Origin: Toxorhynchites rutilus septentrionalis
Lineage: Eukaryota > Arthropoda > Insecta > Diptera > Culicidae
Assembly (NCBI RefSeq): GCF_029784135.1
Contig: NC_073744.1
Location: forward strand, 29,060,981 to 29,124,980
Direction of reading: 5' to 3'
DNA: 64,000 nucleotides
A program made the position numbers and the translations under genes. The notes under the pieces were generated by a model, which did not search any database, was not told the DNA's origin, and saw only the letters and a list, made by a program, of their open reading frames with translations. Each line of letters opens with the position of its first letter. The first letter of the stretch is position 1. Positions 48,664-59,839 of the stretch are shown in pieces.

Positions 48664-48762
48664 TAAGTTTAGAGAAGTTTTGTAGTTTCAGTTCCTGCCA
48701 AAATGTCAGTGTTCAACTGACATTTTAGCAGGAACTGAAACTTCAAAACTTCTCAAAACTTA
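48664..48762. repeat. Near-perfect 47-bp hairpin
   Basis: The arm TAAGTTTAGAGAAGTTTTGT...AAAATGTCAGT is followed by a 5-base loop (GTTCA) and the inverse arm, with only a few mismatches. It may be the core of a small MITE. The flanking sequence AAAATTGAATTATAATTAAG recurs inverted at about 62375-62400. Confidence 0.7.
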
Positions 48763-49391
48763 ATAGCATTAATTAGTGGCATAATTAATTGATAAAAAAG
48801 TAGTTCGTTTATTTCCAATTAAAATGTTTTGCTCTTAGCATTTTTTAACATTTTTCATGAGTGCTAAATAGACAGCAATGAAGATATTTAGTCAAAGTAA
48901 CACTACATAAATGCCAAAATTCGCGTTAGAAGAGGATTGAGGTCAGGTTCGATTCAGTGATCTATAACCAAAAACGGTATCCCCATGCACGTCAAATAAT
49001 CACATTGGCAATCAGTGTAAGTGTAACTCGATAGTGTAAGCTTGATAAGATTAGAAGACACGATGCCAGTTCTGAAATGTTAAAATTTAATTGAAAATTT
49101 TCACACCATGTTATAAAATTACTTGAAACACGTATTCCTGACTGTTATCATTTGACCCGTGCAAATATTCATATGATATCAAAAAGATTTGTATGGGTAG
49201 TTGTGATACAAATCCATTACATTACACATTTTTGCTATTGTTTTATATATTTTGTTGTATTTGTGAATGAATAATGAATAATTGGAATTAATTGTATTGC
49301 GGACAATCCGAGCGAGCTAACAGTAACCATTTGTTATTTTGCTAATAGTTGTTATTCCGAAAATGTCGAAATATACAGCAGAAACATGATG
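48763..49391. other. AT-rich intergenic stretch
   Basis: I see no gene or repeat end here. Confidence 0.4.
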
Positions 49392-50653
49392 AAGGGTGTG
49401 TCACATCAAATTGTATCACGGAAAAAACGCTGTAGAAATTTAATTTTTAGGAATTATATCTTCAGCTTTCGCTTATAATCAGATAAGAGTGTATAGATCA
49501 CGTTGGCCATGCTTCACTGTCAATTTTTCGTAAATTTGGAAAAATGTCGTCGAACGAAAAAGAGCGTCGTGAATTAATCCTGTGCACACATTTCGAGAAT
49601 CCGGAGTTGTCACATCGGGACACCGGTAAGATGCTGAGAATCGTCCAATCCACGGTCAGCAGAGTACTAAAACAATACTTCGAGAACCTAACCATCGACC
49701 GGAAGGTGAAGAACGGCAAAAATGGATGCTCCGTCAGTGAAAAAGATCACAAGCGCGTAGTTAAGCAGTTTAGACGTGATCCGAGAAGTTCGGTCCGGGA
49801 TGTCGCCAATAAGCTGAATTTGTCAAGTTCATTCGTCCAGCGGACCAAGCAGCGGGAGGGCCTGCGTACATACAAGGTTCAGAAGGCTCCTAACCGCGAC
49901 GAAAGGCAAAACATGGTGGGGAAGACGCGAGCCCGGAAGCTGTACACCGAAATGCTGACGAAGCCGCATTGCCTGGTAATGGACGACGAAATCTACGCCA
50001 AAGCGGACTTTCGTCAGCTGCCGGGCCTGTTGTTCTTCTCCGCAGAGGACAAATTCAGCGTTCCGGAGGAGATTCGCAAGCAGAAACTATCCAAGTTTGC
50101 CAAAAAGTACATGGTGTGGCAAGCGATCTGCTATTGCGGAAAGCGGAGCGCCCCCTTCGTGATGACCGGCACGGTAAACGGGCAGGTTTACCTTAAGGAG
50201 TGCCTACAGAAGCGCTTACTACCACTATTGAAGCAGCACGAGGGCCCGACCATCTTCTGGCCGGATCTCGCTTCGTGCCACTATTCAAAGGACGTGTTGG
50301 AGTGGTACGAAGCCAACAGGGTCACCTTCGTGCCAAAGGAAATGAACCCGCCCAACGCGCCGGAGCTTCGCCCAATAGAGAAATATTGGGCGATTATGAA
50401 GCAGGCCCTCCGGAAGAACCCAAAAGTTGTCAAATCGGAGGCGGACTTCAAGAGAAAATGGATTTCTGTTCAAAAAAAACTACAACCTGACGTTGTACAG
50501 AACCTTATGGACGGGGTAAAGAGGAAGGTGCGAGCATACGGGCTTGGGCTCGAAGTATGAATAAAAAGAAAATGCCAAAAGTTGTTTAATAGTCTACTGG
50601 GCGAATTTCTACAGCGTTTTTTCCGTGATGCAATTTGATGTGACACACCCCTT
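49392..50653 (+). mobile_element. IS630-Tc1-mariner element, DD37E type, copy 2
   Basis: This is a 1262-bp element with the same AAGGGTGTGTCACATCAAA termini as copy 1. The flanking TA is not intact: TG precedes it and AT follows, with ATG visible on both sides. It encodes an intact transposase on the plus strand. Confidence 0.92.
49544..50560 (+). CDS. DD37E transposase, copy 2
   Basis: This 338-residue protein differs from copy 1 at roughly ten positions, for example T27 for I27, Q44 for R44, I150/A152 for T150/V152, Y189 for F189, Y197 for S197 and R259 for G259. The catalytic residues D148, D241 and E279 and both helix-turn-helix segments are kept. It starts at the ATG shared with copy 1. 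The A152 and R259 changes lie near the first and second catalytic aspartates, so activity could differ. The frame is uninterrupted from start to stop. It would act on its own 49-bp inverted repeats in the nucleus. Confidence 0.93.
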   Translation: MSSNEKERRELILCTHFENPELSHRDTGKMLRIVQSTVSRVLKQYFENLTIDRKVKNGKNGCSVSEKDHKRVVKQFRRDPRSSVRDVANKLNLSSSFVQRTKQREGLRTYKVQKAPNRDERQNMVGKTRARKLYTEMLTKPHCLVMDDEIYAKADFRQLPGLLFFSAEDKFSVPEEIRKQKLSKFAKKYMVWQAICYCGKRSAPFVMTGTVNGQVYLKECLQKRLLPLLKQHEGPTIFWPDLASCHYSKDVLEWYEANRVTFVPKEMNPPNAPELRPIEKYWAIMKQALRKNPKVVKSEADFKRKWISVQKKLQPDVVQNLMDGVKRKVRAYGLGLEV

Positions 50654-51237
50654 ATGCCACGTTTCTCAACAAAACTCAATAAATCGAGTCATTGTTCACT
50701 AACTATTCATGAAGGGTAACTTGAGCCGCTGTTGTAGGAATAGGTATACATGAAACATCGGTAGGTTTAGTGTTAAAAACGTGTTCATTCTGCCTGAAAG
50801 TCAGAGTTATTTTTGGCGCCCACTAAACTGGTAAACAAAGCTCAATGCCGTCAACGCGAATATAACAGTTGAAAAGACAAGGAACAAATGAAACTGAACT
50901 GATAGCATAACACAAAGAGCGAGAGGTGGTCAGTTCATTTGAATCTTACAGCTCACATACTCTCTGCAATTCTACAGCTTTTTTCCCCCATGCATCATTA
51001 TCAAAGTGAGATGAAGAGTTGTTTGTTTTTTTGCGAGCTGTTCCGTGTCAACTCACTTCAAAGAGTCGATTCTTCGGAACAGCTCATGAGCGGATGGCAC
51101 ACCTCTAGTGAGTAGTGAGTGACGCCTGTATCCTCAGTGTAGACATGAAACTCGCGCTCGGGTGTATCATTTCAGTGAAAATGCCATCACTGCCTGTCAG
51201 TTAAACACAGATCAGGTGTCGGTTTTAACCCTGATTG
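50654..51237. other. Low-copy stretch
   Basis: The block AGCTCAATGCCGTCAACGCG at about 50840 recurs at about 60775, together with an upstream GTGTTCATT.CT motif, so this is part of a dispersed repeat. No gene is seen. Confidence 0.35.
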
Positions 51238-51251
51238 AAAGTGTCGGTTTA

Positions 51252-52426
51252 GGGGGTCTTCGTAGCCACTTGGTTACGCGTTCGCTTACCAAGCGATCGA
51301 TCGTGAGTTCAAACTCAGGGTCCTCAATTGACCATCTTTGTGTTGTTATAGAATAACTACGTCCACGCAACCATCATCAGCGATGGAAATCGATCCACGG
51401 TGGAACAAAGATCGATTCATCCATACAACTGCTCTGCTCTGCAAGAAACATCGGGCTGCTGTTCTATAAATAACCCAACAATGATCAATACCAACTGTCT
51501 CCGCTGTCCGGTCTGCTGAACAATGGAAGAACAGATAGAATACCCTTACGCCTAAATGGCTACTACTGTGTAATTTACCATAATATAATGGAACAGAAAA
51601 CTTAACGCCTAAATAGCTACTACTAACTACTGTGTAATTTACAATTTATAGAAACATAAACATATGTACATGTACACACTTAAAAAAACCCGGCTCTTTT
51701 ACAGCTAAAATGCTAATAAGCCTAATCTATATATATATAAATATGGAGTGATGTCTGTCTGTCTGTCTGATTCTTATAGACTCGGAAACTACTGAACCGA
51801 TCGACATGAAAATTGGTATGTAGGGGTTTTTGGGGCCGGGGAAGGTTTTCGTGATATTTTGAGACCCCTCCCCCCTCTCTAAGGGGGGGCTGCCATACAA
51901 ATGAAACACAAATTTCTGCATTACTCGGAAATTAACCAAGCAAACGAAACCAAAGTTGGCATGTGAAAGTTTTAGGGTGCAATAAATGTTTCTATGATGG
52001 TTAGACAGTCCTTCCCCCAATCAAAGGGGGGCTGCCATACAAATGAAACACAAATTTCTGCATTACTCGAGAATTAATCAAACAAATGAAACCAAATTTG
52101 GCATGTGGAGGTTTTAGGATGCAATAAATGTTTCTATGGTGTTAAGATACTCCTTCCCCCTCTCTGAGAGGGGGCTGCCGTACAAATGAAACACGAATTT
52201 TTGCATTACCCGAGAATTAATCAAGCAAATTAAACCAAATTAGGCATATGGAAACTTTAGGGTGCAATGAATGTTTCTATGGTGGTTAGATACACCTCCC
52301 CCTCTCTTAGGGGTGGCTGCCATACAAATAAAACACAAATTTCTGCATTACTCGAGAATTAATCAAGTAAATGGGCGGGACGAAGTTTGCCGGGTTAGCT
52401 AGTAAATAAATAAATGGGATAAAAAA
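51252..52426 (+). mobile_element. tRNA-derived SINE split by a Helitron, 14-bp duplication
   Basis: The head has an A-box-like GTAGCCACTTGGTTACGCG and a B box GTGAGTTCAAACTC. The SINE body runs to 51725 and resumes at 52403-52426 with TAAATAAATAAATGGG and an A-run. A perfect 14-bp duplication, AAAGTGTCGGTTTA, flanks the whole (51238-51251 and 52427-52440). So the SINE inserted first and a Helitron later entered its 3' end. Confidence 0.8.
51726..52402 (+). mobile_element. Non-autonomous Helitron with about 120-bp internal repeats
   Basis: It begins TCTATATATATATAAATATG after A and ends GGGTTAGCTAG before T. The 3' hairpin is GACGAAGTTTGCC. The interior has four units with GGGGGCTGCCATACAAATGA, CAAATTTCTGCATTACTCG and AATTAATCAA. 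It is the same family as 13416-14222. No Rep-helicase is present. Confidence 0.83.
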
Positions 52427-52440
52427 AAAGTGTCGGTTTA

Positions 52441-52872
52441 ACCCCGAATGGACTCGAAATTTCAACTAAAACTAAACTAAATGACTAAAACACTCGAATT
52501 TCACTAGCGAAATTTAACCAGGACCGTCTCCTTTTTGCTGACCGGTTGCGATTTGTTGTTTGTTTTGATAGCAAGCAAAGACTTCCTAAGCTGTATGGTT
52601 ACTCGAAACGTAGGAAATGACAAGTTTGTACAGGGGACATCGGAAGATTTGCAAAAAAATGCTTCTAACTGTAAAAATCAGGAGATGCAGGTTTTACCCT
52701 GATTTACCCTACTTGCGTTAAATGTGTTGAATTAGTTGTTTGGTTTACTATCTTCACTATTTGTTTTTGAAGCAAAAAAAACTAAAATAAATCTGAATAT
52801 ATTTTCCATCTAATGGTATATAGTATAACATATATAGCATTGACGGTTTTGGGTGATATGCATGGGAATTGC
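52441..52872. other. Unassigned downstream flank of the receptor gene
   Basis: No coding or repeat structure is recognised. It may hold the 3' UTR of the odorant receptor. Confidence 0.35.
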
Positions 52873-54388
52873 TTAATAATCGTTACATGCCTCATTTTCA
52901 ATTTCGTAGAGCGAAAAGTATGACCACGATGTTCTTAAAATCTGAAAAGATGTATGAATATTTGTGTTAGAAGTATGGATTGCCACGCACCTTTAATCCC
53001 CACCATTCCGACTGTGCTTATGGTAATTGGCCAGAACATCCAAGCCATCAGAACCACCGGATGTTCGGATCTCACGATGATCGGAATCAGACTTTTGCGG
53101 AACGTTGCATCGCCACCTGCCGCAACCTCATACCAAAGACTCCCGTAGGCGGCCAATCCGATGGCTCTGCTCTGCTAGGTGTAAAGAGATCCGAGCTCTG
53201 CAAACATTATTTATGGCATTTGCTTACTCACACTTTGCATAATTTCGTCTCCATAGTAGCATAGGAGAAATATTTCAAGTAAAATACTAACGAAAATGAG
53301 GAAAAATTTAAGGACTTCAGAGCCGGATGAGGTCTGAAAAACGGGTTGTAAACGAGAGTAGCAGAATGAACCTATATTACCAACCGTCATTATCCATCCT
53401 TGCAAACAAAATCATACAGAATACCAAAAATGTGGTTCCACCAAAAACACTTTCCAACGCTTTTTAGAACCTATCGTGAAGCGAGAATTGGGTTAGAGGG
53501 TTTTCGTTTGTTTATATTAGTATTGTTTACTCCAGCAATTGCTCGTGACATTGAAATACATCCGCCAGAATTAGCCGGGGTGTTCCAACAGTATCCTTTT
53601 CCGATCTAATCATGGCTTCGAGCGATCGGCTCAACACTCGTATCTGAGTCGATAGATGTACAGCCAGAAAACAGAACATGCTGTTGAATCCCTTTGCGGA
53701 GGTAAGAGAAGGATTAATTGAGCACGGGTCATACTAGATTGGATAACTTACAGAATTTGTAACTGCTACAAAGAAAGCGGCAAGTACTTCCGAAGTGTAA
53801 ATCAAATAATACCACCATCCCGAAAGGGGATCAAATGGATACCACACCTTGAACGCCATTTTGCGTGCCCAGTGACCGGATTGTAGGGCGTCAACGGCCA
53901 TATCCAGAATGGGCAGGAAATTGAAAAACGATACCATAACAAGATCGATAATGGTAGCGTACGTGGTGAGCTTAACAACCGAACCGAGAGATTTCTCGTA
54001 AAAATCTCGATGCGTCCGATTGGGCTGAACATGTTTCTTCCAACTAATTCGCATTTCCCGTAGTGTATCCGCGAGCAGGTTTCGATTATACGCTAGCACC
54101 AATAACTTCACCAATCCGATTAGTGTGAATCCGGTACGAGCAATCGCATTGGCCACCTCCACCATCATTTTGGTTTCGGTCTCGAACTGTTAGTTAATGG
54201 TTACTTTTACTATGTAGTAAGAATTAGCAAAAAGATGATATATCAATATCAGAACCACTATGATTAATCCGAGCTGAGAGCGAATGAGAGCTGTGATGGA
54301 CGATCCCAAGTACGGCTCGAAGCAAGATGGTGAACCGTACGCCCTTTGGATTTTTTTTTGCGAATGCAAACGTGTCATCAAAGTCCAT
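52873..54388 (-). pseudogene. Odorant receptor (7tm_6 family), probably pseudogenised
   Basis: Insect odorant receptors are membrane ion-channel subunits that pair with Orco in olfactory neuron dendrites. The blocks in order on the minus strand are 54388-53752, 53691-53531, 53470-about 53404, 53333-53232, 53171-53004 and 52941-52873. Four introns are 60-62 bases with GT-AG borders (donor GTAAGT at 53751). The intron after 53404 would need a GC donor and about 70 bases. Family marks include ARTGFTLIGLVKLLVLAYNR, EVLKFFLIFVSILLEIFLLC then YYGDEI, AAYGSLWYEV, and the C-terminal TSWSYFSLYE. The summed length is 1204 bases, about 400 codons, the usual size. Three lesions appear: a 1-base shift at the A9 run (54351-54359), a TAA at 54192-54190 before QFETETK, and a TAA early in block 3 (LLEF-stop-KALESVFGG). 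Assembly errors or alternative splicing could explain one, but less likely all three. Confidence 0.85.
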
Positions 54389-54684
54389 CTCGGGTTTCAG
54401 GTCTTGTGTTTGAACCTGCTGCTGACAGGATACAACTCAGGTACCAAGCTCGGGAAGAATGAATTTATACCTTGACCGACAGATACTTTCCATCGGTAAC
54501 AGATGGCAGTACAAACATGTTCAAAAACAGAAATTCCAATGTTTCATAACTATAGGACCAGGTAGAAAAACACTCACTCCTCCACAAAATTAACGTCAAT
54601 ATCACATGAATTTCAATAAGTTTCTAATTCATAGGTCACCTTTAGTTCTCAATCAGTTCAAATTACCTAGAATATATAAGTTAA
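54389..54684. other. Upstream flank of the receptor gene
   Basis: On the minus strand 54565-54480 a frame reads ETLEFLFLNMFVLPSVTDGK followed by YLSVK and a GT. I cannot link it to the receptor and do not call it an exon. Confidence 0.3.
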
Positions 54685-55010
54685 CACCGAGATGACTTCA
54701 TTATCGCGCAGCGTCAGCATAGCCACCCATAAACATCATCCCAGACAAAGTGCAGAAGATCATAAATTAGCCACCCAGCGGACAGGCGGCGATCGAGACA
54801 TAAACATTGACCAGACGGATTATCGAGAACGGAACTTTCCCAGGAAATCGATAGCATGATTTCATCATGCTATTTCACAACGACGCATCACCAAATCAAT
54901 ATAAATAGAGCAGGGCCATGATTGTAGAGTCAGTCGTAATTTAAGTTTAGTTTAAGTAAAAAGTAGAGCATAGCTCTAAAGAAATATTTTTTTTTCTTTT
55001 ATCTTAGAGA
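54685..55010 (+). promoter_or_regulatory. TATA-initiator promoter, possibly a solo LTR
   Basis: TATAAATA at 54900-54907 is followed by TCAGTC with its A at 54932, giving 32 bases between the TATA T and the initiator A. The upstream GC-richer block (54695-54830) and downstream AT-rich, T-run sequence resemble an insect LTR. I cannot fix the LTR ends or a duplication. It could also be a host promoter facing away from the receptor. Confidence 0.4.
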
Positions 55011-55417
55011 AAGAAAATTAACTTATATGATACACTTCTCCGAGGTATATATGTATAGAATGCATAGAATAAATTCAGGCATATGTAAACGCTGGTGATT
55101 TTCTCACTAATGAGAAATCACTAATGTTGGATGCAGTTCTACTTCAGGTGAATAAATTCACCAAAAATATGAATATATTAATTATATAAGTTCGCGCTAG
55201 TGTAAACGGTTGATGCGATTTCTGTAAATCTCATCATATTCCTTCACACAAATATATCACTAGTCTAAACCTGAGAGAGAGGAGCCAGCTCGCGTTTGTT
55301 GTGATCACCCTTATGTCAGCGTGAGACAGTCACGGTGATCCAAGGAAAGTATTGAAATATGCGGAAAATTTTATTATGACATTTTTTTTTGCAAGACATT
55401 TTATGTGAAAATAATTT
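55011..55417. other. AT-rich stretch with a small hairpin
   Basis: GTGATTTTCTCACTAATGAG and its near inverse AGAAATCAC form a short hairpin at 55095-55122. The block CTGAGAGAGAGGAGCCAGCT at 55272 matches the outer end of the MITE at 39447. Confidence 0.4.
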
Positions 55418-55495
55418 TGACGTCGGACTACATCTTTCATTTCTATACCGGAGTGTAAGCTCAAAGCTTCGAGAACGAGAGCGCTACATTAGAAA
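55418..55495 (+). repeat. Family P end-1 remnant
   Basis: TTGACGTCGGACTACATC is followed by TTTCATTTCTATACCGGAGT and AACGAGAGCGCTACATTA, as in family P end 1. It stops where family Q copy 2 begins. Confidence 0.6.
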
Positions 55496-58346
55496 AAAAA
55501 TTATGGGAGGTTGTGTTCAAGACACGACCGCATTGTTGACGTAGAACTACGTTGTGGTTCAATTGAAGTCGCTTGTTTATAACTGCAGATATTAGTTTAT
55601 AATGCTACGAAAATTTTGAAATAACAATTCTACCAGTTTGGTCGCCCTGAAATGTTTTTTTTTTGCAGAATCATTCGATGATAATTGTTTGATGATCCAT
55701 TCTTGTGCTCGCAGAACAATACGTGCTCGAGATAAGCGCAGCTGCCATCCTTAGTGGAGAAAGTTTTGCTACTGGCAAGCGAAACCAAATCACATACAAA
55801 ATTCCAGAACGACATTTACTTTCTTGGTGACTACATAAACGAAATACAGTGAAAGCTCTCTATAGCGACATCGCAAGGGACCCTCGTCATAGAGAATTGT
55901 CGCTATAAAAGATTGTCGTTATAGATAACTTAGATGTCGATATAAGGAGAGAAACGCTCAAGCTCACGCGAAACAATTAAATTATATTAGAAACAAAAGC
56001 AATGTCTAACCATCTTGAAACAAAAAACCTTTAACAATGAATATAAAATTCAGCTCATTCGTTCGATACAACATTTTCTCTAGGTAGAAAAAAAATCGAA
56101 ATTGTTGATTGATTTTTTTGTTAATAAACCAGCATAGATATTCTGGAAAGCATCTGCTTGCTGGGTGGACTTATAGTTTCATTGTTGAATGCTCCGTCAG
56201 GCCCTGATTCAATAAATGATTGATTCTATTTATCTCATCGCCAGACAAAATATACCAATTGAACATCATTGAAGCCAATATTCTTACCCTTTTCACAGCT
56301 CTAGTCCATATTTTTATGATGAATGAATTCGATTCTTGTTCAACAAATCTTCGATTAATTTGTTTCAACAAGCTTTCCATATCTTTTATGGTTTAAATTC
56401 CTGTTTTTGTGAGTATCCGAAAATTTAAATCAGTTGGGCGTGAACAGATGTTCACAGTTGACTCAATCTTATAATACACAACATAGACTATTTACGTTCG
56501 TAGGCACTGACATTGACACACACACTATTAGTGGAGTGAAATTGAAAATTGTCGCAATAGAGAATGTAATGTTTTAGTAAATAGAAGCGATAATGTGTCG
56601 TTATAGGAAAAGGTCGTTATAGAAAAATGTCGCAATAAAGAAAAGAATTTCTATGCGATTTTGAATGGACCTTTGGACATGTCGCTATAGAGAGATTTGT
56701 CGCTATAAAGATTGTCGTTATAGAGAGCTTTGACTGTAAACTCTATCTGTTAATCTCAATAACCTCGAAAAGAGTAGCACTGCTTCATTATGATCAAGAT
56801 TAGCGCAAATACAATCCTAGTTGGAAGCAGTTTTGCGACTGGCACGCGAGCCCAAATAAATTAATAACTTAATATAACTTATTTGAAAAACTTGGTATTC
56901 CTCACATTTTTTTTTTGTGCACAACCTTAACACCTGCTTCACCATAGCGTCAGTTAAATGCTTTGATGACAGAAAACAAAAAAATTTTAACTGCTTGGAA
57001 AAAGGCTGAATATTTGCCTCAGCAGAGATTCATTACTAATACCCTAGCGTAAATATTTACCTCCCGCTATCTCTCCTCCTCGTTTATATTTATCATTACG
57101 ACTGCATAATTTTCAACACCAAACAATCGTCAATCATAGCATAAAAAATTAGGCGATTGTTGCATCGTTACAGGGCCAATGCACACGGGAGCAGATTCAA
57201 ATGTGATTTCAGCATAGCGAAGATGCACTATTTTTACGTGCGGGTTAGCACGCATGTACGCGCACAAATATCCATATATCGATGGCTTGAAGCAACTAAA
57301 TATACACACACTAATTTCTGTTTTGCGCTCTTCTCAACAGAAGCTCTTTCTGTTAATATTGCCAGTCTAAATTAGCTTAGCTATCATCCTTTGTGGGGAA
57401 AGTATTCCTACCGTCATGCGAAACCATATCACTGACAAAATTCCACAACATTTATTTTCTTGGTGAGCTGACGATAGCCTAGCTTGATGATTCCCCACAC
57501 AATTGTGTAGCTCAGAACCTCAATGCAATGGCGTCAGTTTGATGCAATGATTGCAATGCTAGAGACATCAGCGAGTGAGTAATTTGGTTGCGTCCACAGC
57601 TCAATCCGAAACGAAGACATGTGATGATGCAAAACAAGGAAGAACAAGCGATATTCATTGCTTTGAATACAGAGTGATACTGAAAGTTTGCCTTCCGTCC
57701 TTGCTTGAGACTTTATACTTTATTCGTTTCTAATCTTCGTTACATTATTCGTTTCTAACCTTCGTTACTTTATTCGTTTCTAACCTTCAAAAAGGCCCTT
57801 GGAAAACTTTACTTTTTCCATCATACCACTCCACCACCCCGATTGCCTTGAGAAAGGCATTCGATCCCTCGCCGTCCAGCTCGCCCAGCAACGATATTGT
57901 TCAGTCCGTTTCCCCACGAAGAATGAAAGTTTGCCTCAGCGAGATCGCCTGTTTGTACTCTAGACAAATATTCCCCTTCGTGTTCTTCTTCTTTTCCTTT
58001 GTTCACAGAGACCTTACATCTTACGATTTCCCCTTCGTTGCTCGTCGATAAGTTGCTCGTTATTGACAGCTCTGTTCGGGAAAGCACACAAATGGACAGC
58101 ACAAATGTATGAGGAAATGGGAATGCTTTCTATATTCATCAATTTAAACCATATACAGACTATGGGATTGTATTGTATAGAATATCAAACAAATCTTAGG
58201 GAACTTCCGATTCGTTCGGAATATTCAAATCGCCCTAATCCGTTCGCGGCAAAAATAGTTATTAACGTTAACTTTATTTCATAAAAACGTGACCTGTTTT
58301 CTGATTTGGCACCCTTAATGAAAGACGTAGTTCGACGTCAAAAAAA
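55496..58346 (-). mobile_element. Family Q element, copy 2 (inverted)
   Basis: End 2 lies at the left (GGTTGTGTTCAAGACACGAC, then TTGACGTAGAACTACG). End 1 is at the right (GGCACCCTTAATGAAAGACG then TAGTTCGACGTC). The sequence is the inverse of 43166-45985 along its whole length. It is 2851 bases, keeps a segment near end 1 that copy 1 lost, and has a shorter pogo-type insertion. Confidence 0.75.
55847..56736 (-). mobile_element. Pogo-type element nested in family Q copy 2, internally deleted
   Basis: It has the same TA-flanked CAGT..AAAGCTCTCTATA termini as in copy 1 but is 890 bp instead of 1105. About 230 bases are missing between the CAAGAATC and AATTCGAATTC points. The deletion removed the helix-turn-helix region, so the 69-codon minus frame at 56171-56380 fuses MESLLKQINRR to the KIWTRAVKRV end. 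Confidence 0.8.
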
Positions 58347-59839
58347 CTGATCTTTCATCATCTTGCGCTCGCACATATCTAGAACTATGGTGATTATAGA
58401 CCAAAGAGGAGCGCTCTCGTTGGAGATGACGGAGTAGGTGGGTGAATTTAAGTTTCTGTTCGATACACGGAGGATATGGACATCACTGCACACCACAGTA
58501 CTACTGCAAAAAATCAAACTGAATTGGTCGAAATATACGGACTAAAAAACCATCGCTACATGACGTCAGCACAAGCACAGGCTTGTATAGTTCAACGTGC
58601 TTTAGGAAACCTGACAAGACATCACATTTTCCTAATGCAAACCGAGTTGACTTGTGAACGCGAACGTTAAAATGGGATTGACATATTTTGCATAAACCGA
58701 ACTGTGGCTCACTAGCTTTGCCCAACACCTCAATGAGATCAGTTGAGCCAGTCGTTGGATGGACGAACGCATTTGTACCAATAGTGCTTAGCTGTGTACG
58801 ACAAACAGCCGACCACAGGACCACGGCGAAATATGTAATGCAAATCGATTCGATCAGTTTCGCAACTGGGGCTGAGATTATGGGAATTATTTAAATTGAA
58901 ATCCTCCTGGCTCCCAGCGCGAATGTATCCACTGAAGTTAACGTTTGGAATGATTGGTGGCTCTGGAGGCCGCCACCAGTCGAGAACCGCAGACTCCGAG
59001 CGGAGTTAGCGAACAAGAGCTTACCGATACAAAATCCAGAAGATTTCACCACTCACCGCTGTCGGCTTCGAACCGTTCGAAAATCGGTACGGCGTGATGA
59101 GCTGACAGCCTTCCATCATACGTGTTGTTGTTTTTGTTGTTGGAGTTCTTCTGCTTTCTGGTTAGAGCAAATGTAGCTATCGGGTACATGTAAAGATTCG
59201 AACTTCAACAATCAGGTATTGTCCGTGTCGCGTTCGGCTCCAGAATGATTTCAACGATCCAAAAGGATTTCAATACGAATTCAATTGACTACACACCTTT
59301 CCAAATCAAGCGTATCGAAGGGATGGTGGGATGAATCTTTATTATACTTAGCAACGGAGAAAATCGTAAAGTCACAATCAAAACTTGCACTGGGTCGGGA
59401 GTGTATGGGGATTGAAATTTTCCAGTCGAAACGAACGATTTTCAGGCCAAATTGAAATGAGTCGATTGGGATGTGATAAACCGTAGCCGTGTACTACACG
59501 CCTTGTGCGTCCGAAAAGGTGTGCTAGCTCTTTCGGGAAAATCAATTAGCGGAAACGATACTTCACAACTTCAGAGCGGAATTCATTTGAGTCGTTTGAT
59601 GAATCGTGAATGAATTCGAGCTACGCCAAAGTCACGCTTGTTGCTTGTGAGCTGCGGAACCTTAACATTGGTAAATGAGATTAAAAATAAAATTGAATTT
59701 TTCACGCAACCTTAAAGCTACAGCCAGTCAACCTTAAAGCTACAAACATCATGAAAATGCTTGAAATTGTACGCTTCTCTTCGATTTTTCGCCGCCATTT
59801 TTCACTTTCATTTACTACAATGAAATAATGTTTTAATCA
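58347..59839. other. Low-copy stretch without a supportable gene
   Basis: The 107-codon minus frame (58501-58824) and its plus-strand shadows show no domain. The patch 58900-59130 is GC-richer. No repeat end is recognised. Confidence 0.3.

Noticed and set aside
53400..53609. Plus-strand 69-codon frame
   Set aside because: It is antisense to receptor exons and an intron.
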